Assembly (NCBI RefSeq): GCF_025465935.1
Contig: NZ_JANLNV010000085.1
Location: 62,001-126,000 of the forward strand
Length of the DNA: 64,000 nucleotides
From: Pseudomonas sp. 7P_10.2_Bac1
Lineage (GTDB): Bacteria; Pseudomonadota; Gammaproteobacteria; Pseudomonadales; Pseudomonadaceae
Reading direction: 5' to 3'
The first letter of the stretch is position 1. Each line of letters begins with the position of its first letter. Positions 1-7,166 of the stretch are shown in pieces. The notes under the pieces were generated by a model. The model had not been told where the DNA came from. It saw only the letters and a list, made by a program, of their open reading frames with translations, and did not search any database. Made by a program: the position numbers and the translations under genes.

Positions 1-153
1 CTGGCCGGGGAAGCGTTCCGACAGTTCCACCAATGGCCCAAGTGAGCGGGCAGTCAAGGCAAGATGGGCGCCGCGCTGCAGCAGCTCTTTTGCCATGTGC
101 GCGCCAATACCGCTACTGGCGCCGGTTAACCAGATACGACGGCCTTCAATCAT
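1..153 (-). CDS. SDR-family oxidoreductase, N-terminal part only
   Basis: This gene runs off the left edge, so only the first 51 codons are visible. The start of the protein (MIEGRRIWLTGASSGIGAHM) shows a beta strand followed by the glycine-rich TGASSGIG dinucleotide-binding motif of classical short-chain dehydrogenases. The ATG at 153 overlaps the end of the photolyase gene, so the gene is probably the last or a late member of the same transcript. Substrate and cofactor preference cannot be read from this fragment. In related pseudomonads an SDR commonly follows phrB, which fits, but its biochemical role is unknown to me. Confidence 0.8.
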   Translation of the reverse strand, partial: MIEGRRIWLTGASSGIGAHMAKELLQRGAHLALTARSLGPLVELSERFPGQ

Positions 154-1591
154 GTACCACCTCGAGAATGTGTCGTGAGGGCAGGCTTTTGAAGGCACTG
201 AGCGCGCGTTCTCGGCTTTTCTTCAAGTCGACAATGGGGGCGGGGTAGTCGGCTACTCCAAACAAGCCGCCCGCGGACGCAGGGTTATGGACTTCTTTTT
301 TGTTGAGCGCGGCCAACTCGGGTAGCCACTGCTTGATGAAATACCCATCGGGATCGAAGCGCTCGGATTGGCTTATGGGGTTGAAAATTCTGAAGTACGG
401 AACGGAATCCGTACCGGTCGAGGCGCTCCACTGCCACCCGCCGTTGTTGGCAGCGAGGTCGCCATCTATCAGATGGCGCATGAAAAAACGTTCGCCTTCG
501 CGCCAGTCGATCAGCAGGTTCTTGGTGAGGAACATGGCAACCACCATTCGCAGGCGGTTATGCATCCAGCCAGTGGCCAGCAGTTGGCGAATGGCTGCGT
601 CGATGATCGGCACGCCGGTCCGGCCCTCTTGCCAGGCCGCCAGCTCGGAAGGGGCGTTACGCCAAGGCAGGAATTCGGTTTCCGGTTTGAAGGCGCGGTG
701 CCGCGACACCCGCGGGAAGCCCACGAGAATATGTTTATAGAACTCGCGCCAGATCAGTTCGTTGATCCACGTGAATACGCCGGGGCTGCCACTCTCGAAT
801 TCGCCATTGTTGCTACCCAGCGCCGCATGCAAGCACTGGCGGGGCGAGATGACGCCTGCAGCCAGGTAGGTTGACAGCTGGCTGGTACCGGGTTTGGCGG
901 GAAGGTCGCGTTCGTCCTGGTAATAGTGGATTTGCTCGCTGGCAAAGCGTGCCAAGCGCTCGCGAGCCTCCTCTTCACCGGCCGGCCATAGATCTCGCAG
1001 TGCCTGGGAAGGCGTGTCGAAACCGGGGATGGCATCCGGCAGCTGGTCACGGGTAATCGCCAGTTCAGCCTGGGCGTTGGGCGCGGTGACCATGTTGGGC
1101 AAGGCCATGTGCAGGCGGTTGTAGCAGAGCCGACGAAACTGGGTGAACACCTTAAAGTACGATCCGGATTGCGTCAGGATGCTGCCAGGCGCGAACAGTA
1201 ACTGGTCCAGATAGCTGTGAAACCCGATGCCTTTGGTCTTCAGGGCGTCGGCAACCGCGTGATCGCGGCGGGTTTCGTGGATGCCGTATTCCTCGTTGAC
1301 GTGAACGTCTTCAATCCCCAGTTGCTGACACAGCTCCAGCAAGACGGCGGGTGCATCATCCCAGGTGGGGGCGGTGCGGATAAGCAGCGGGATGTTCAAC
1401 TGCATCAGGCTGTCGCTCAAGATGCGCAGGTTGCGCAGCCAGAAGTCGACTTTGCAGGGGGCATCGTCGTGCGCCAGCCACTGTTCGGGGCTGATCAGGT
1501 ACACGGCCACCGTTGGGCCGCGTTCTGCCGCCGCGCTCAGGGCGGTGTTGTCGTGTTGGCGCAGATCGCTGCGTAACCACAAGAGTTGCAT
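146..1591 (-). CDS. phrB: Deoxyribodipyrimidine (CPD) photolyase
   Basis: This 481-residue protein is a class I photolyase that uses FAD and blue light to split cyclobutane pyrimidine dimers in DNA. The N-terminus (MQLLWLRSDLRQHDNTAL) is the start of the antenna-chromophore Rossmann domain. The C-terminal half holds the FAD-binding helical domain, with the family motifs WINELIWREFY, TGWMHNRLRM and NNGGWQWSASTGTD near residues 270-400. Length is normal for the family. The gene lies 18 bases behind the MerR regulator and overlaps the following SDR, so it is part of a four-gene unit read from about 3570 towards lower coordinates, probably light-induced. Confidence 0.97.
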   Translation of the reverse strand: MQLLWLRSDLRQHDNTALSAAAERGPTVAVYLISPEQWLAHDDAPCKVDFWLRNLRILSDSLMQLNIPLLIRTAPTWDDAPAVLLELCQQLGIEDVHVNEEYGIHETRRDHAVADALKTKGIGFHSYLDQLLFAPGSILTQSGSYFKVFTQFRRLCYNRLHMALPNMVTAPNAQAELAITRDQLPDAIPGFDTPSQALRDLWPAGEEEARERLARFASEQIHYYQDERDLPAKPGTSQLSTYLAAGVISPRQCLHAALGSNNGEFESGSPGVFTWINELIWREFYKHILVGFPRVSRHRAFKPETEFLPWRNAPSELAAWQEGRTGVPIIDAAIRQLLATGWMHNRLRMVVAMFLTKNLLIDWREGERFFMRHLIDGDLAANNGGWQWSASTGTDSVPYFRIFNPISQSERFDPDGYFIKQWLPELAALNKKEVHNPASAGGLFGVADYPAPIVDLKKSRERALSAFKSLPSRHILEVVHD

Positions 1592-1609
1592 GTCAGTTCC
1601 TTGAAAGCG

Positions 1610-2545
1610 CTAGAAGAGGTGAAGTTGGCCAAGGCGTTGATGGGCTTCAATGGGGTTTTCGGCTAAAGACAAGCCCGCGATTTCAGCGCTGGATACGGCT
1701 AACTCATCGCTGTGGATACACACGGTGGGACCGGCAATCAGCACCGGACAGGTCATCGCGCTTAACAGTTTTGGCAGTTGTTGCAGGTTCAGCGGTTTGC
1801 TGGAATACAGGACGACTGCGCGGGCCTCGAGGCGCTCGACAGCGACCGCCAGTTCACTGCTGGGAATCTGGGCGTCAAACACCTCGACCGGGCAATGACT
1901 GCTGCTGACCATCAGGGCCGTGAGCCACAGGTGCGGCTCAAAGGGCCGGTCGGACTGGTTGATCAGCAGCACAGGCGAGCCGCTGAGTGAGCGATTGTTG
2001 TGGTAAATCCGCGCGCCCAATTTGCTGCGCAGCCAGGATTCGAAAAACACCTGTTCAAGTTGAGCGCCGAATTGGCCGTGCCAGCGCTGTTCCAGCTCGC
2101 TGAGCAGCGGCATCAACAGGTGTTCGCACAGCGGCTGGGCCGGGTACAGCGACATGACCTGGTTAAAGTTGTCATCGAGCCGACGCTCAGACAGCTCACT
2201 GATGGCCTGGGTCATGGCCTGGCGCCAGGTTTGCCAGTCATTGTCGGGCGAGTCGAGGCTGGCGGGCGGGGAATCCAGCAACGGTTTGATCTGGCTGACC
2301 GACACCCCGCGATTGAGCCACGTCAGAATGCGGTGGATACGCTCCACATGATCGGTGGAAAACAGGCGATGGCCCTTGGCTGTGCGAAACGGCACGATCA
2401 GCCCATAACGACGTTCCCAGGCGCGCAGGGTGACCGCATTGACGCCCGTCATGCGCGCGACTTCGCGAATCGGTATCCAGCCTTCGGCCAAGGCTTTGCT
2501 GTAGTCCACATCGGGTGTGTTGGACATGATCAAGTCATCATTCAT
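1610..2545 (-). CDS. MerR-family regulator, LitR/CarH-like without B12 motif
   Basis: This is a 311-residue transcription factor. Residues about 20-90 form a MerR winged helix-turn-helix (IREVARMTGVNAVTLRAWERRYG, then RLFSTDHVERIHRI). Residues about 120-300 resemble the helical-bundle and Rossmann layout of light-sensing LitR/CarH proteins. I see no Asp-x-His-x-x-Gly cobalamin-ligand motif, so it probably does not sense light through B12. This matches the class of Pseudomonas LitR-like repressors that work with a separate LOV protein; no LOV gene is in the window. The ATG at 2545 lies 2 bases past the stop of the upstream gene; a second ATG at 2527 is possible. It likely represses its own unit through the TGTACA operators at 3539-3612. 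Confidence 0.88.
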   Translation of the reverse strand: MNDDLIMSNTPDVDYSKALAEGWIPIREVARMTGVNAVTLRAWERRYGLIVPFRTAKGHRLFSTDHVERIHRILTWLNRGVSVSQIKPLLDSPPASLDSPDNDWQTWRQAMTQAISELSERRLDDNFNQVMSLYPAQPLCEHLLMPLLSELEQRWHGQFGAQLEQVFFESWLRSKLGARIYHNNRSLSGSPVLLINQSDRPFEPHLWLTALMVSSSHCPVEVFDAQIPSSELAVAVERLEARAVVLYSSKPLNLQQLPKLLSAMTCPVLIAGPTVCIHSDELAVSSAEIAGLSLAENPIEAHQRLGQLHLF

Positions 2546-2547
2546 TG

Positions 2548-3516
2548 TCAGATAGCATTTCGCAGGCTCAGGTTTTCTGGATGTGGCTGTAGATAAACCT
2601 GGCGCGAGATGTAAGGGTCCGGGTGCAGGCGGAAGTGATGTTTGAGCAAGGTGAGGGGCACGACCAGAGGCACGATGCCTTTGAGGTACTGGCCAATCAG
2701 TCGCTGCACTTCCTGCTTGTCTTCGGGGCTAATGGAGCGCTTGAGGTAGCCGCACAGGTGTTGCAGCACGTTGGTGTGAGTGCGGCGTGTAGCGCATTTT
2801 TTCAGCGCCTTCATCAGTTCGCTGAAGTAATACGGGGCGATTTCGCGCGGGTCTTGCTTGCCCAGGTTACCCAGCAGACTGCCCAGCGCCTTGTATTGCA
2901 CCGGGTTATGGGCCATGAGTTGGTATTTGTAGCGGGCATGGTACTCAGTGAGCGCACGTCGGGTGATGCCTTGCTTGAGCAGCGCCTGCCAGGCGCTGTA
3001 GGCGTAAACCCGGGTCAGAAAGTTTTCACGCAGCACCGGGTCATTCAAGCGGCCGTCTTCTTCCACGGGCAAGTCGGGGTGGGCGGCGCAAAACGCCTGG
3101 GCATAAATGCCACGGCCACTCAATTCGGCAGGGCGACCGCCGTCCTGGTACACCTTGACCCGCTCAAGCCCGCACGATGGCGACTTTTGCATAAAGATGT
3201 AGCCACAAATGTCGGTATGGGTGGCGGCCATTTCTGTGCCGTAATCGTGCAGCGGGCGGGTGACGTTCAGTTCACTGTCGACACTGCCTACGGCCTGCGG
3301 CTGAGCGGGATCACCCACAAGGCGAATGGCCTGGCGTGGGATACCCATGCCGATGGCAACCTCGGGGCATAGCGGTACAAATTCAAAATGCTCGCTCAGG
3401 GTCTGGCTGCACAGCCGCGATTCTTTATGCCCACCGTTAAAACGTACTTCAGCGCCCAGCAAGCAGGCGCTGATGGCGATTTTGGGTTTGTGGTGGCCAG
3501 AAACGTTGCTGTCCAT
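2548..3516 (-). CDS. DUF523 and DUF1722 fusion protein (YbbK/YbgA type)
   Basis: This 322-residue protein of unknown biochemical function joins two domains. Residues about 10-150 are DUF523, with the opening KIAISACLLGAEVRFNGGHK, the conserved PLCPEV and the Cys motif KSPSCGLERV. Residues about 185-310 are DUF1722 (YbgA-like), with HTNVLQHLCGYLK. E. coli ybgA sits directly before phr, so association with photolyase is a known pattern. Here it is the first gene of the unit, with a strong ribosome site (CTGGAGG) 7-8 bases before the ATG. Two TGTACA operators lie just upstream. A role in light or DNA-damage physiology is an inference from context only. Confidence 0.9.
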   Translation of the reverse strand: MDSNVSGHHKPKIAISACLLGAEVRFNGGHKESRLCSQTLSEHFEFVPLCPEVAIGMGIPRQAIRLVGDPAQPQAVGSVDSELNVTRPLHDYGTEMAATHTDICGYIFMQKSPSCGLERVKVYQDGGRPAELSGRGIYAQAFCAAHPDLPVEEDGRLNDPVLRENFLTRVYAYSAWQALLKQGITRRALTEYHARYKYQLMAHNPVQYKALGSLLGNLGKQDPREIAPYYFSELMKALKKCATRRTHTNVLQHLCGYLKRSISPEDKQEVQRLIGQYLKGIVPLVVPLTLLKHHFRLHPDPYISRQVYLQPHPENLSLRNAI

Positions 3517-3538
3517 AAGACGAACCTCCAGAAATACT

Positions 3539-3562
3539 TGTACATCTATCGATTGATGTACA
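3539..3562. promoter_or_regulatory. TGTACA-N12-TGTACA operator 1
   Basis: Two identical palindromic hexamers, TGTACA at 3539-3544 and 3557-3562, are separated by exactly 12 bases. The spacing and sequence match what I recall as the binding motif of LitR-type MerR repressors in Pseudomonas. The site lies between the predicted promoter and the start codon of the DUF523/DUF1722 gene, a position suited to repression. Confidence 0.65.
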
Positions 3563-3572
3563 ACTTGGGTTC

Positions 3573-3600
3573 ATCATAATCCTGAGCTTGTACAAGTCAA
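3573..3600 (-). promoter_or_regulatory. Predicted sigma-70 promoter of the photolyase unit
   Basis: On the minus strand TTGACT (3600-3595) is followed after 16 bases by TATGAT (3578-3573), close to the sigma-70 consensus. The upstream TGTACA operator (3589-3612) covers the -35 hexamer and part of the spacer, so a bound repressor would block polymerase. The transcription start would fall about 50 bases before the ATG at 3516. Confidence 0.5.
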
Positions 3601-3612
3601 ATATCTTGTACA
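3589..3612. promoter_or_regulatory. TGTACA-N12-TGTACA operator 2
   Basis: TGTACA occurs at 3589-3594 and 3607-3612, again 12 bases apart. Its flanks extend the half sites to CTTGTACAAG, and it overlaps the predicted -35 region. Two perfectly spaced copies within 75 bases make chance unlikely. Confidence 0.7.
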
Positions 3613-3637
3613 AGTATTTTGTGACGGAGCGCAGATC

Positions 3638-3723
3638 GTGAGAGCAGGCTTGCTCGCGATTGCCTCACTGCGGTGATTCAGGGGGCGCGAGGTGATTGCA
3701 TCGCGAGCAAGCCCGCTTTCACA
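3638..3723. repeat. REPIN-like inverted repeat (type GTGAGAGC...)
   Basis: Left arm 3638-3660 begins GTGAGAGCAGGCTTGCTCGC. Right arm 3700-3723 is its imperfect reverse complement (ATCGCGAGCAAGCCCGCTTT then CACA). About 40 bases separate the arms. This is the well-known short palindromic repeat of the P. fluorescens group, found as paired inverted copies between genes. It lies between the operator region of the photolyase unit and the 3' end of the Trp-rich gene. Confidence 0.8.
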
Positions 3724-3746
3724 GGTTGAGTTGGTTATTGCAAGCG

Positions 3747-3962
3747 TTACAACCAGCCCATTTTCCATTCCTCTGCGTCTTGCAGGTGCTGCCATGCCAA
3801 GCGCTGGTTGCGTTGGGTCAGCACGGCCTGCAGCTCGATCTCCAGCACGGTGCCTTCTTCATCCCGGAACAATTGGGTAACCAGAAAGTGTTTTTCCCGC
3901 TGTTTGGGCTGTGCTGCCGTCCATTTCGACAGCAGCAGCTTGCGCGGATTAATGCGGTTCAA
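3747..3962 (-). CDS. TIGR02450-type small Trp-rich protein
   Basis: This 71-residue protein matches the small tryptophan-rich family TIGR02450, with LLLSKWTAAQPKQREKHFLV near the N-terminus, a mixed beta middle and RLAWQHLQDAEEWKMGWL at the C-terminus. Its function is unknown. Its ATG overlaps the stop of the FAD oxidoreductase gene by four bases (ATGA type), so the two are translationally coupled. Family members are typically found in this photolyase-linked neighbourhood, and it was probably carried over into the light-responsive module. Confidence 0.8.
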   Translation of the reverse strand: MNRINPRKLLLSKWTAAQPKQREKHFLVTQLFRDEEGTVLEIELQAVLTQRNQRLAWQHLQDAEEWKMGWL

Positions 3963-4945
3963 GACGCATGCTCAATCAATCGGCGGGCGGCTTCCTGGCC
4001 ACTGAGCCAGGCGCCTTCGACGCGCCCTGACAGGCACCAGTCGCCGCAGGCATACAGCCCCAGGTCGGCATCGGCCAGCGCGCCCCATTCATGCGCGCCA
4101 GACGGGCGAGCGTAGAGCCAGCGATGGGCCAGGGTGAAGACCGGTGCAGGCATGGTGCAGTGAATCAGTTCGGCGAAAGCGCCGTGCAGGTGTTCGATCA
4201 CGGCCTCTTTGGGCAGGTCCAGGTGCTGGCGGCTCCAGGCACTGGTGGCATGCAGGACCCAGGTATCGAGGGCTTCGTCACGGCCGGGTTTGCTACGGTT
4301 GCGGGCCAGCCAATCCAGCGGGCTGTCCTGGACAAAGCAACCTTGCATCGGTGTGTCGAGCGGTGTCTCGAACGCCAGGGCAACGGCCCACGTGGGGTCC
4401 ATTTTGACTCCCGCCACGGTGCTGGCCAGTTTCGGTGCGCTGGCCAGGAGAGCAATTGCCTGCGGGGCTGGCGTGGCAACGATGACGTGACTGAACGGGC
4501 CGTGGGTGCATTCGTCCGAATCGAGCAGGTGCCAGTGTTTTTCCCCGTGGATCAAATCAGTAATCCGGCACGAGAAATTCACCGTCAGGCGGCCCAGCAA
4601 CCCGCGGGTAATTGCGCTCATGCGCGGCGTGCCGACCCAGCGGATTTGCTCGTCCGGCGAGGGCGTCAGCTGGCCGTTCTTGTGGTTGTACAGATGGGGG
4701 GACCATTCTTCGGCCCAGCCGTTGGCTTGCCATTGCTGGACTTCATCGACAAATCGGCGGTCGCGGGTGGTGAAGTACTGTGCTCCCAGATCAAGGGCAC
4801 CGGCATCGCTGCGCTTGCTCGACATACGCCCGCCGCTGCCTCGGCTTTTATCGAAAAGGTGAACCGCGTAGCCAGCCTTTTGCAGTGCGTTGGCGGCTGA
4901 AAGTCCGGCAATGCCGGCTCCGATGATCGCAATGGGTACAGTCAT
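3959..4945 (-). CDS. NAD(P)/FAD-dependent oxidoreductase, renalase-like
   Basis: This 328-residue flavoprotein begins MTVPIAIIGAGIAGLSAANA, the GxGxxG dinucleotide-binding fold, followed by the FDKSRGSGGRMSSKR motif that contacts FAD in renalase-like amine oxidoreductases. A further in-frame ATG at 4999 would add 18 residues with no family similarity and would place the start inside the predicted operator, so 4945 is preferred; AGGGGAA lies upstream of it. The substrate is unknown. It forms a two-gene unit with the Trp-rich protein, transcribed away from the TIGR01777 gene, with a TGTACA-like operator in between. Confidence 0.87.
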   Translation of the reverse strand: MTVPIAIIGAGIAGLSAANALQKAGYAVHLFDKSRGSGGRMSSKRSDAGALDLGAQYFTTRDRRFVDEVQQWQANGWAEEWSPHLYNHKNGQLTPSPDEQIRWVGTPRMSAITRGLLGRLTVNFSCRITDLIHGEKHWHLLDSDECTHGPFSHVIVATPAPQAIALLASAPKLASTVAGVKMDPTWAVALAFETPLDTPMQGCFVQDSPLDWLARNRSKPGRDEALDTWVLHATSAWSRQHLDLPKEAVIEHLHGAFAELIHCTMPAPVFTLAHRWLYARPSGAHEWGALADADLGLYACGDWCLSGRVEGAWLSGQEAARRLIEHAS

Positions 4946-4992
4946 ATTGGTCTCGTTCCCCTGTTTGCACAGACTTCGTTTTCTATAATACC

Positions 4993-5016
4993 TGTACAAA
5001 TTTATTTTTTGGTATA
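4993..5016. promoter_or_regulatory. Degenerate TGTACA-N12-GGTATA operator
   Basis: TGTACA at 4993-4998 is followed after 12 A/T-rich bases by GGTATA at 5011-5016, an imperfect version of the two perfect operators at 3539-3612. It sits in the 192-base divergent space between the oxidoreductase (start 4945) and the TIGR01777 gene (start 5138). A TATAAT-like hexamer at 4984-4989 adjoins it. The same MerR regulator may therefore control both directions. Confidence 0.5.
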
Positions 5017-5137
5017 GGTTTTAGTGCGCCTGCCGAGTCAGACTGACCTATTCTTTATAAGGCCAATGGCCCATTAATGGGGCGTCTTTTAAAAATAGAC
5101 CAGTGCTCTGCATAAAACTCCTCGGGAGGTTCAACCC

Positions 5138-6046
5138 ATGCACATATTGCTGACCGGCGGTACAGGCTTGATAGGCCGCCAACTGTGTCGTCACTGGCTG
5201 GCGCAAGGTCATCGCGTGAGTGTGTGGAGCCGTCACCCTGAGCGCGTGCAAAAACTGTGCGGTGCTCAAGCCAGAGGCATTGCGCACCTGGTTGAGTTGA
5301 GCCATGAGCCGGTAGACGTTGTGGTCAACCTGGCCGGTGCGCCGATTGCCAGCGGCCGCTGGACGCGTAAGCGCAAGGCCGTGCTGTGGAGCAGCCGCAT
5401 TACGCTGACGGAAACGCTTTTGGTCTGGCTGGAAAGCCTCGAACACAAGCCCTCGGTGCTGGTCTCGGGCTCGGCAGTGGGGTGGTATGGCGACGGCGGT
5501 GAGCGTGAGTTGACCGAAGACTCGCCTCCGGTTAACGAAGATTTCGCCTCGCATTTGTGCATTGCTTGGGAAGAAACCGCTCAGCGTGCGCACGCCTTGG
5601 GCATTCGTGTGGTGCTGGTGCGTACAGGGCTGGTGCTGTCGCGCGAAGGCGGCTTTTTGTCGCGCCTGTTACCGCCTTTCAAACTGGGCCTGGGTGGCCC
5701 TGTGGGCAATGGTCGGCAATGGATGCCGTGGATTCATATCAAGGACCAAATTGCCCTGATTGATTTTCTTGTGCATGAGAATGCCGCCTCGGGTCCTTAT
5801 AATGCCTGCGCCCCGCACCCGGTACGCAACGCCGAGTTCGCCAAGGCCCTGGGCCGTGTGTTGCACCGCCCGGCGTTTATACCAGCCCCGGCATTTGTCT
5901 TGCGCCTGGGGTTGGGTGAGATGGCAGGGTTATTGTTGGGTGGCCAGCGGGCAGTGCCTGCCCGATTGCTGGCAGCCGGTTTTACTTTTCAGTTCACCGA
6001 TTTACGTGCGGCGTTAGATGATCTTTTGCGCCCGCCCCTCAAATAG
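5138..6046 (+). CDS. TIGR01777-family SDR epimerase-like protein (YfcH type)
   Basis: This 302-residue protein belongs to the extended SDR family TIGR01777. It opens with the NAD(P)-binding motif MHILLTGGTGLIGRQL and contains VVNLAGAPI near residue 65 and SGSAVGWYGD near residue 110, both typical of the family. The C-terminal DUF1731-like part includes PAFVLRLGLGEMAGLLLGGQRA. The reaction is not known. GGGAGG lies 9-10 bases before the ATG. The gene diverges from the FAD oxidoreductase and is followed after 8 bases by hemH, so the two are probably co-transcribed. Confidence 0.9.
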   Translation: MHILLTGGTGLIGRQLCRHWLAQGHRVSVWSRHPERVQKLCGAQARGIAHLVELSHEPVDVVVNLAGAPIASGRWTRKRKAVLWSSRITLTETLLVWLESLEHKPSVLVSGSAVGWYGDGGERELTEDSPPVNEDFASHLCIAWEETAQRAHALGIRVVLVRTGLVLSREGGFLSRLLPPFKLGLGGPVGNGRQWMPWIHIKDQIALIDFLVHENAASGPYNACAPHPVRNAEFAKALGRVLHRPAFIPAPAFVLRLGLGEMAGLLLGGQRAVPARLLAAGFTFQFTDLRAALDDLLRPPLK

Positions 6047-6054
6047 GAAGTTGC

Positions 6055-7080
6055 ATGACCGACCATGCGTTGTTGCTGGTTAACCTGGGTTCGCCAGCGT
6101 CTACTTCGGTAGCGGATGTGCGTAGCTACCTGAACCAGTTTTTGATGGACCCTTACGTCATCGACCTGCCGTGGCCGGTGCGTCGCTTGTTGGTGTCATT
6201 GATTTTGGTCAAGCGCCCCGCGCAATCAGCCCATGCCTATGCCTCGATCTGGTGGGACGAGGGCTCGCCACTGGTGGTGCTGAGCCGCCGCTTGCAGCAG
6301 GCCATGACTCGCGAATGGACCCAGGGCCCGGTGGAGCTGGCCATGCGCTATGGCGAGCCGTCCATTGAAACTGTGTTGACGCGCCTGGCTGCCCAGGGCA
6401 TCAAGCAGGTGACGCTGGCGCCGCTTTATCCACAGTTCGCTGATAGCACCGTGACCACGGTGATCGAAGAAGCCAAGCGGGTGGTAAAGGCCAAGAAACT
6501 GTCGGTGCAGTTCTCGATTGTGCAGCCGTTTTACGATGAGCCTGAATACCTTGAGGCTCTGGTGGCGAGTGCCCGCCCGCATCTGGAACAAGACTACGAT
6601 CACTTGTTGCTGAGTTTCCATGGCTTGCCTGAGCGGCATCTGCACAAGCTGGACCCAACGGGCAGTCACTGCTTCAAGAATGCCGACTGCTGTCAGAATG
6701 CATCGCCGCAGGTCTTGGCGACCTGCTACCGAGCGCAATGTTTGCGCACGGCCCAAGCCTTTGCCGAGCGCATGGGTTTGCCTGAGGGCAAGTGGTCCGT
6801 GGCGTTTCAGTCGCGGCTGGGGCGAGCCAAATGGATCGAGCCTTACACAGAAGCGCGTCTGGACGCGTTGGCCAAAGACGGGGTGAAGAAGATTCTGGTG
6901 ATGTGCCCGGCGTTTGTCGCTGATTGCATTGAGACGCTGGAGGAAATTGGTGATCGCGGACGCGAGCAGTTTATTGAGGCGGGGGGCGAGGAGTTGGTGC
7001 TGGTGCCGTGTCTCAATGACAACCCAGAATGGGCAGCAGCATTGAACACGATCTGCGAAAGAGCGCCGCTGGCGCTGTAA
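6055..7080 (+). CDS. hemH: Ferrochelatase
   Basis: This 341-residue enzyme inserts ferrous iron into protoporphyrin IX, the last step of protoheme synthesis. Family features are visible: LLVNLGSPAS at the start, LLLSFHGLPERHLHKLDPTG with the metal-handling His near residue 190, and CPAFVADCIETLEEI with the conserved Glu near residue 290. Length is normal. It follows the TIGR01777 gene closely (AGGAAG ribosome site). A link between heme synthesis and a light-responsive neighbourhood is biologically sensible, since porphyrins are photosensitisers, but control of hemH by the operator at 4993 is inference. Confidence 0.97.
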   Translation: MTDHALLLVNLGSPASTSVADVRSYLNQFLMDPYVIDLPWPVRRLLVSLILVKRPAQSAHAYASIWWDEGSPLVVLSRRLQQAMTREWTQGPVELAMRYGEPSIETVLTRLAAQGIKQVTLAPLYPQFADSTVTTVIEEAKRVVKAKKLSVQFSIVQPFYDEPEYLEALVASARPHLEQDYDHLLLSFHGLPERHLHKLDPTGSHCFKNADCCQNASPQVLATCYRAQCLRTAQAFAERMGLPEGKWSVAFQSRLGRAKWIEPYTEARLDALAKDGVKKILVMCPAFVADCIETLEEIGDRGREQFIEAGGEELVLVPCLNDNPEWAAALNTICERAPLAL

Positions 7081-7084
7081 AAGC

Positions 7085-7152
7085 TGTAGGGGCGAGCGTG
7101 TCTCGCGATCTTTTAAACGATCAAAAGATCGCGAGGCTAGCTCGCTCCTACA
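7085..7152. repeat. REP-like palindrome, GCGATCTTTTGATC family, copy 1
   Basis: The arms TGTAGGGGCGAGC and GCTCGCTCCTACA enclose GCGATCTTTT...AAAAGATCGC. The whole can fold into a long imperfect hairpin. It lies between the convergent ends of hemH and uraA, where it may also act as a terminator or mRNA stabiliser. Related copies lie at 14316, 34989, 50518 and 52629, with a shortened one at 38751. Confidence 0.8.
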
Positions 7153-7166
7153 CAGATCAGGCCGAT

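Noticed and set aside
4946..4999. Upstream start extending the FAD oxidoreductase by 18 residues
   Set aside because: The added residues (MYRYYRKRSLC...) do not fit the flavoprotein fold, which normally begins at the GxGxxG strand, and they overlap the TGTACA operator.
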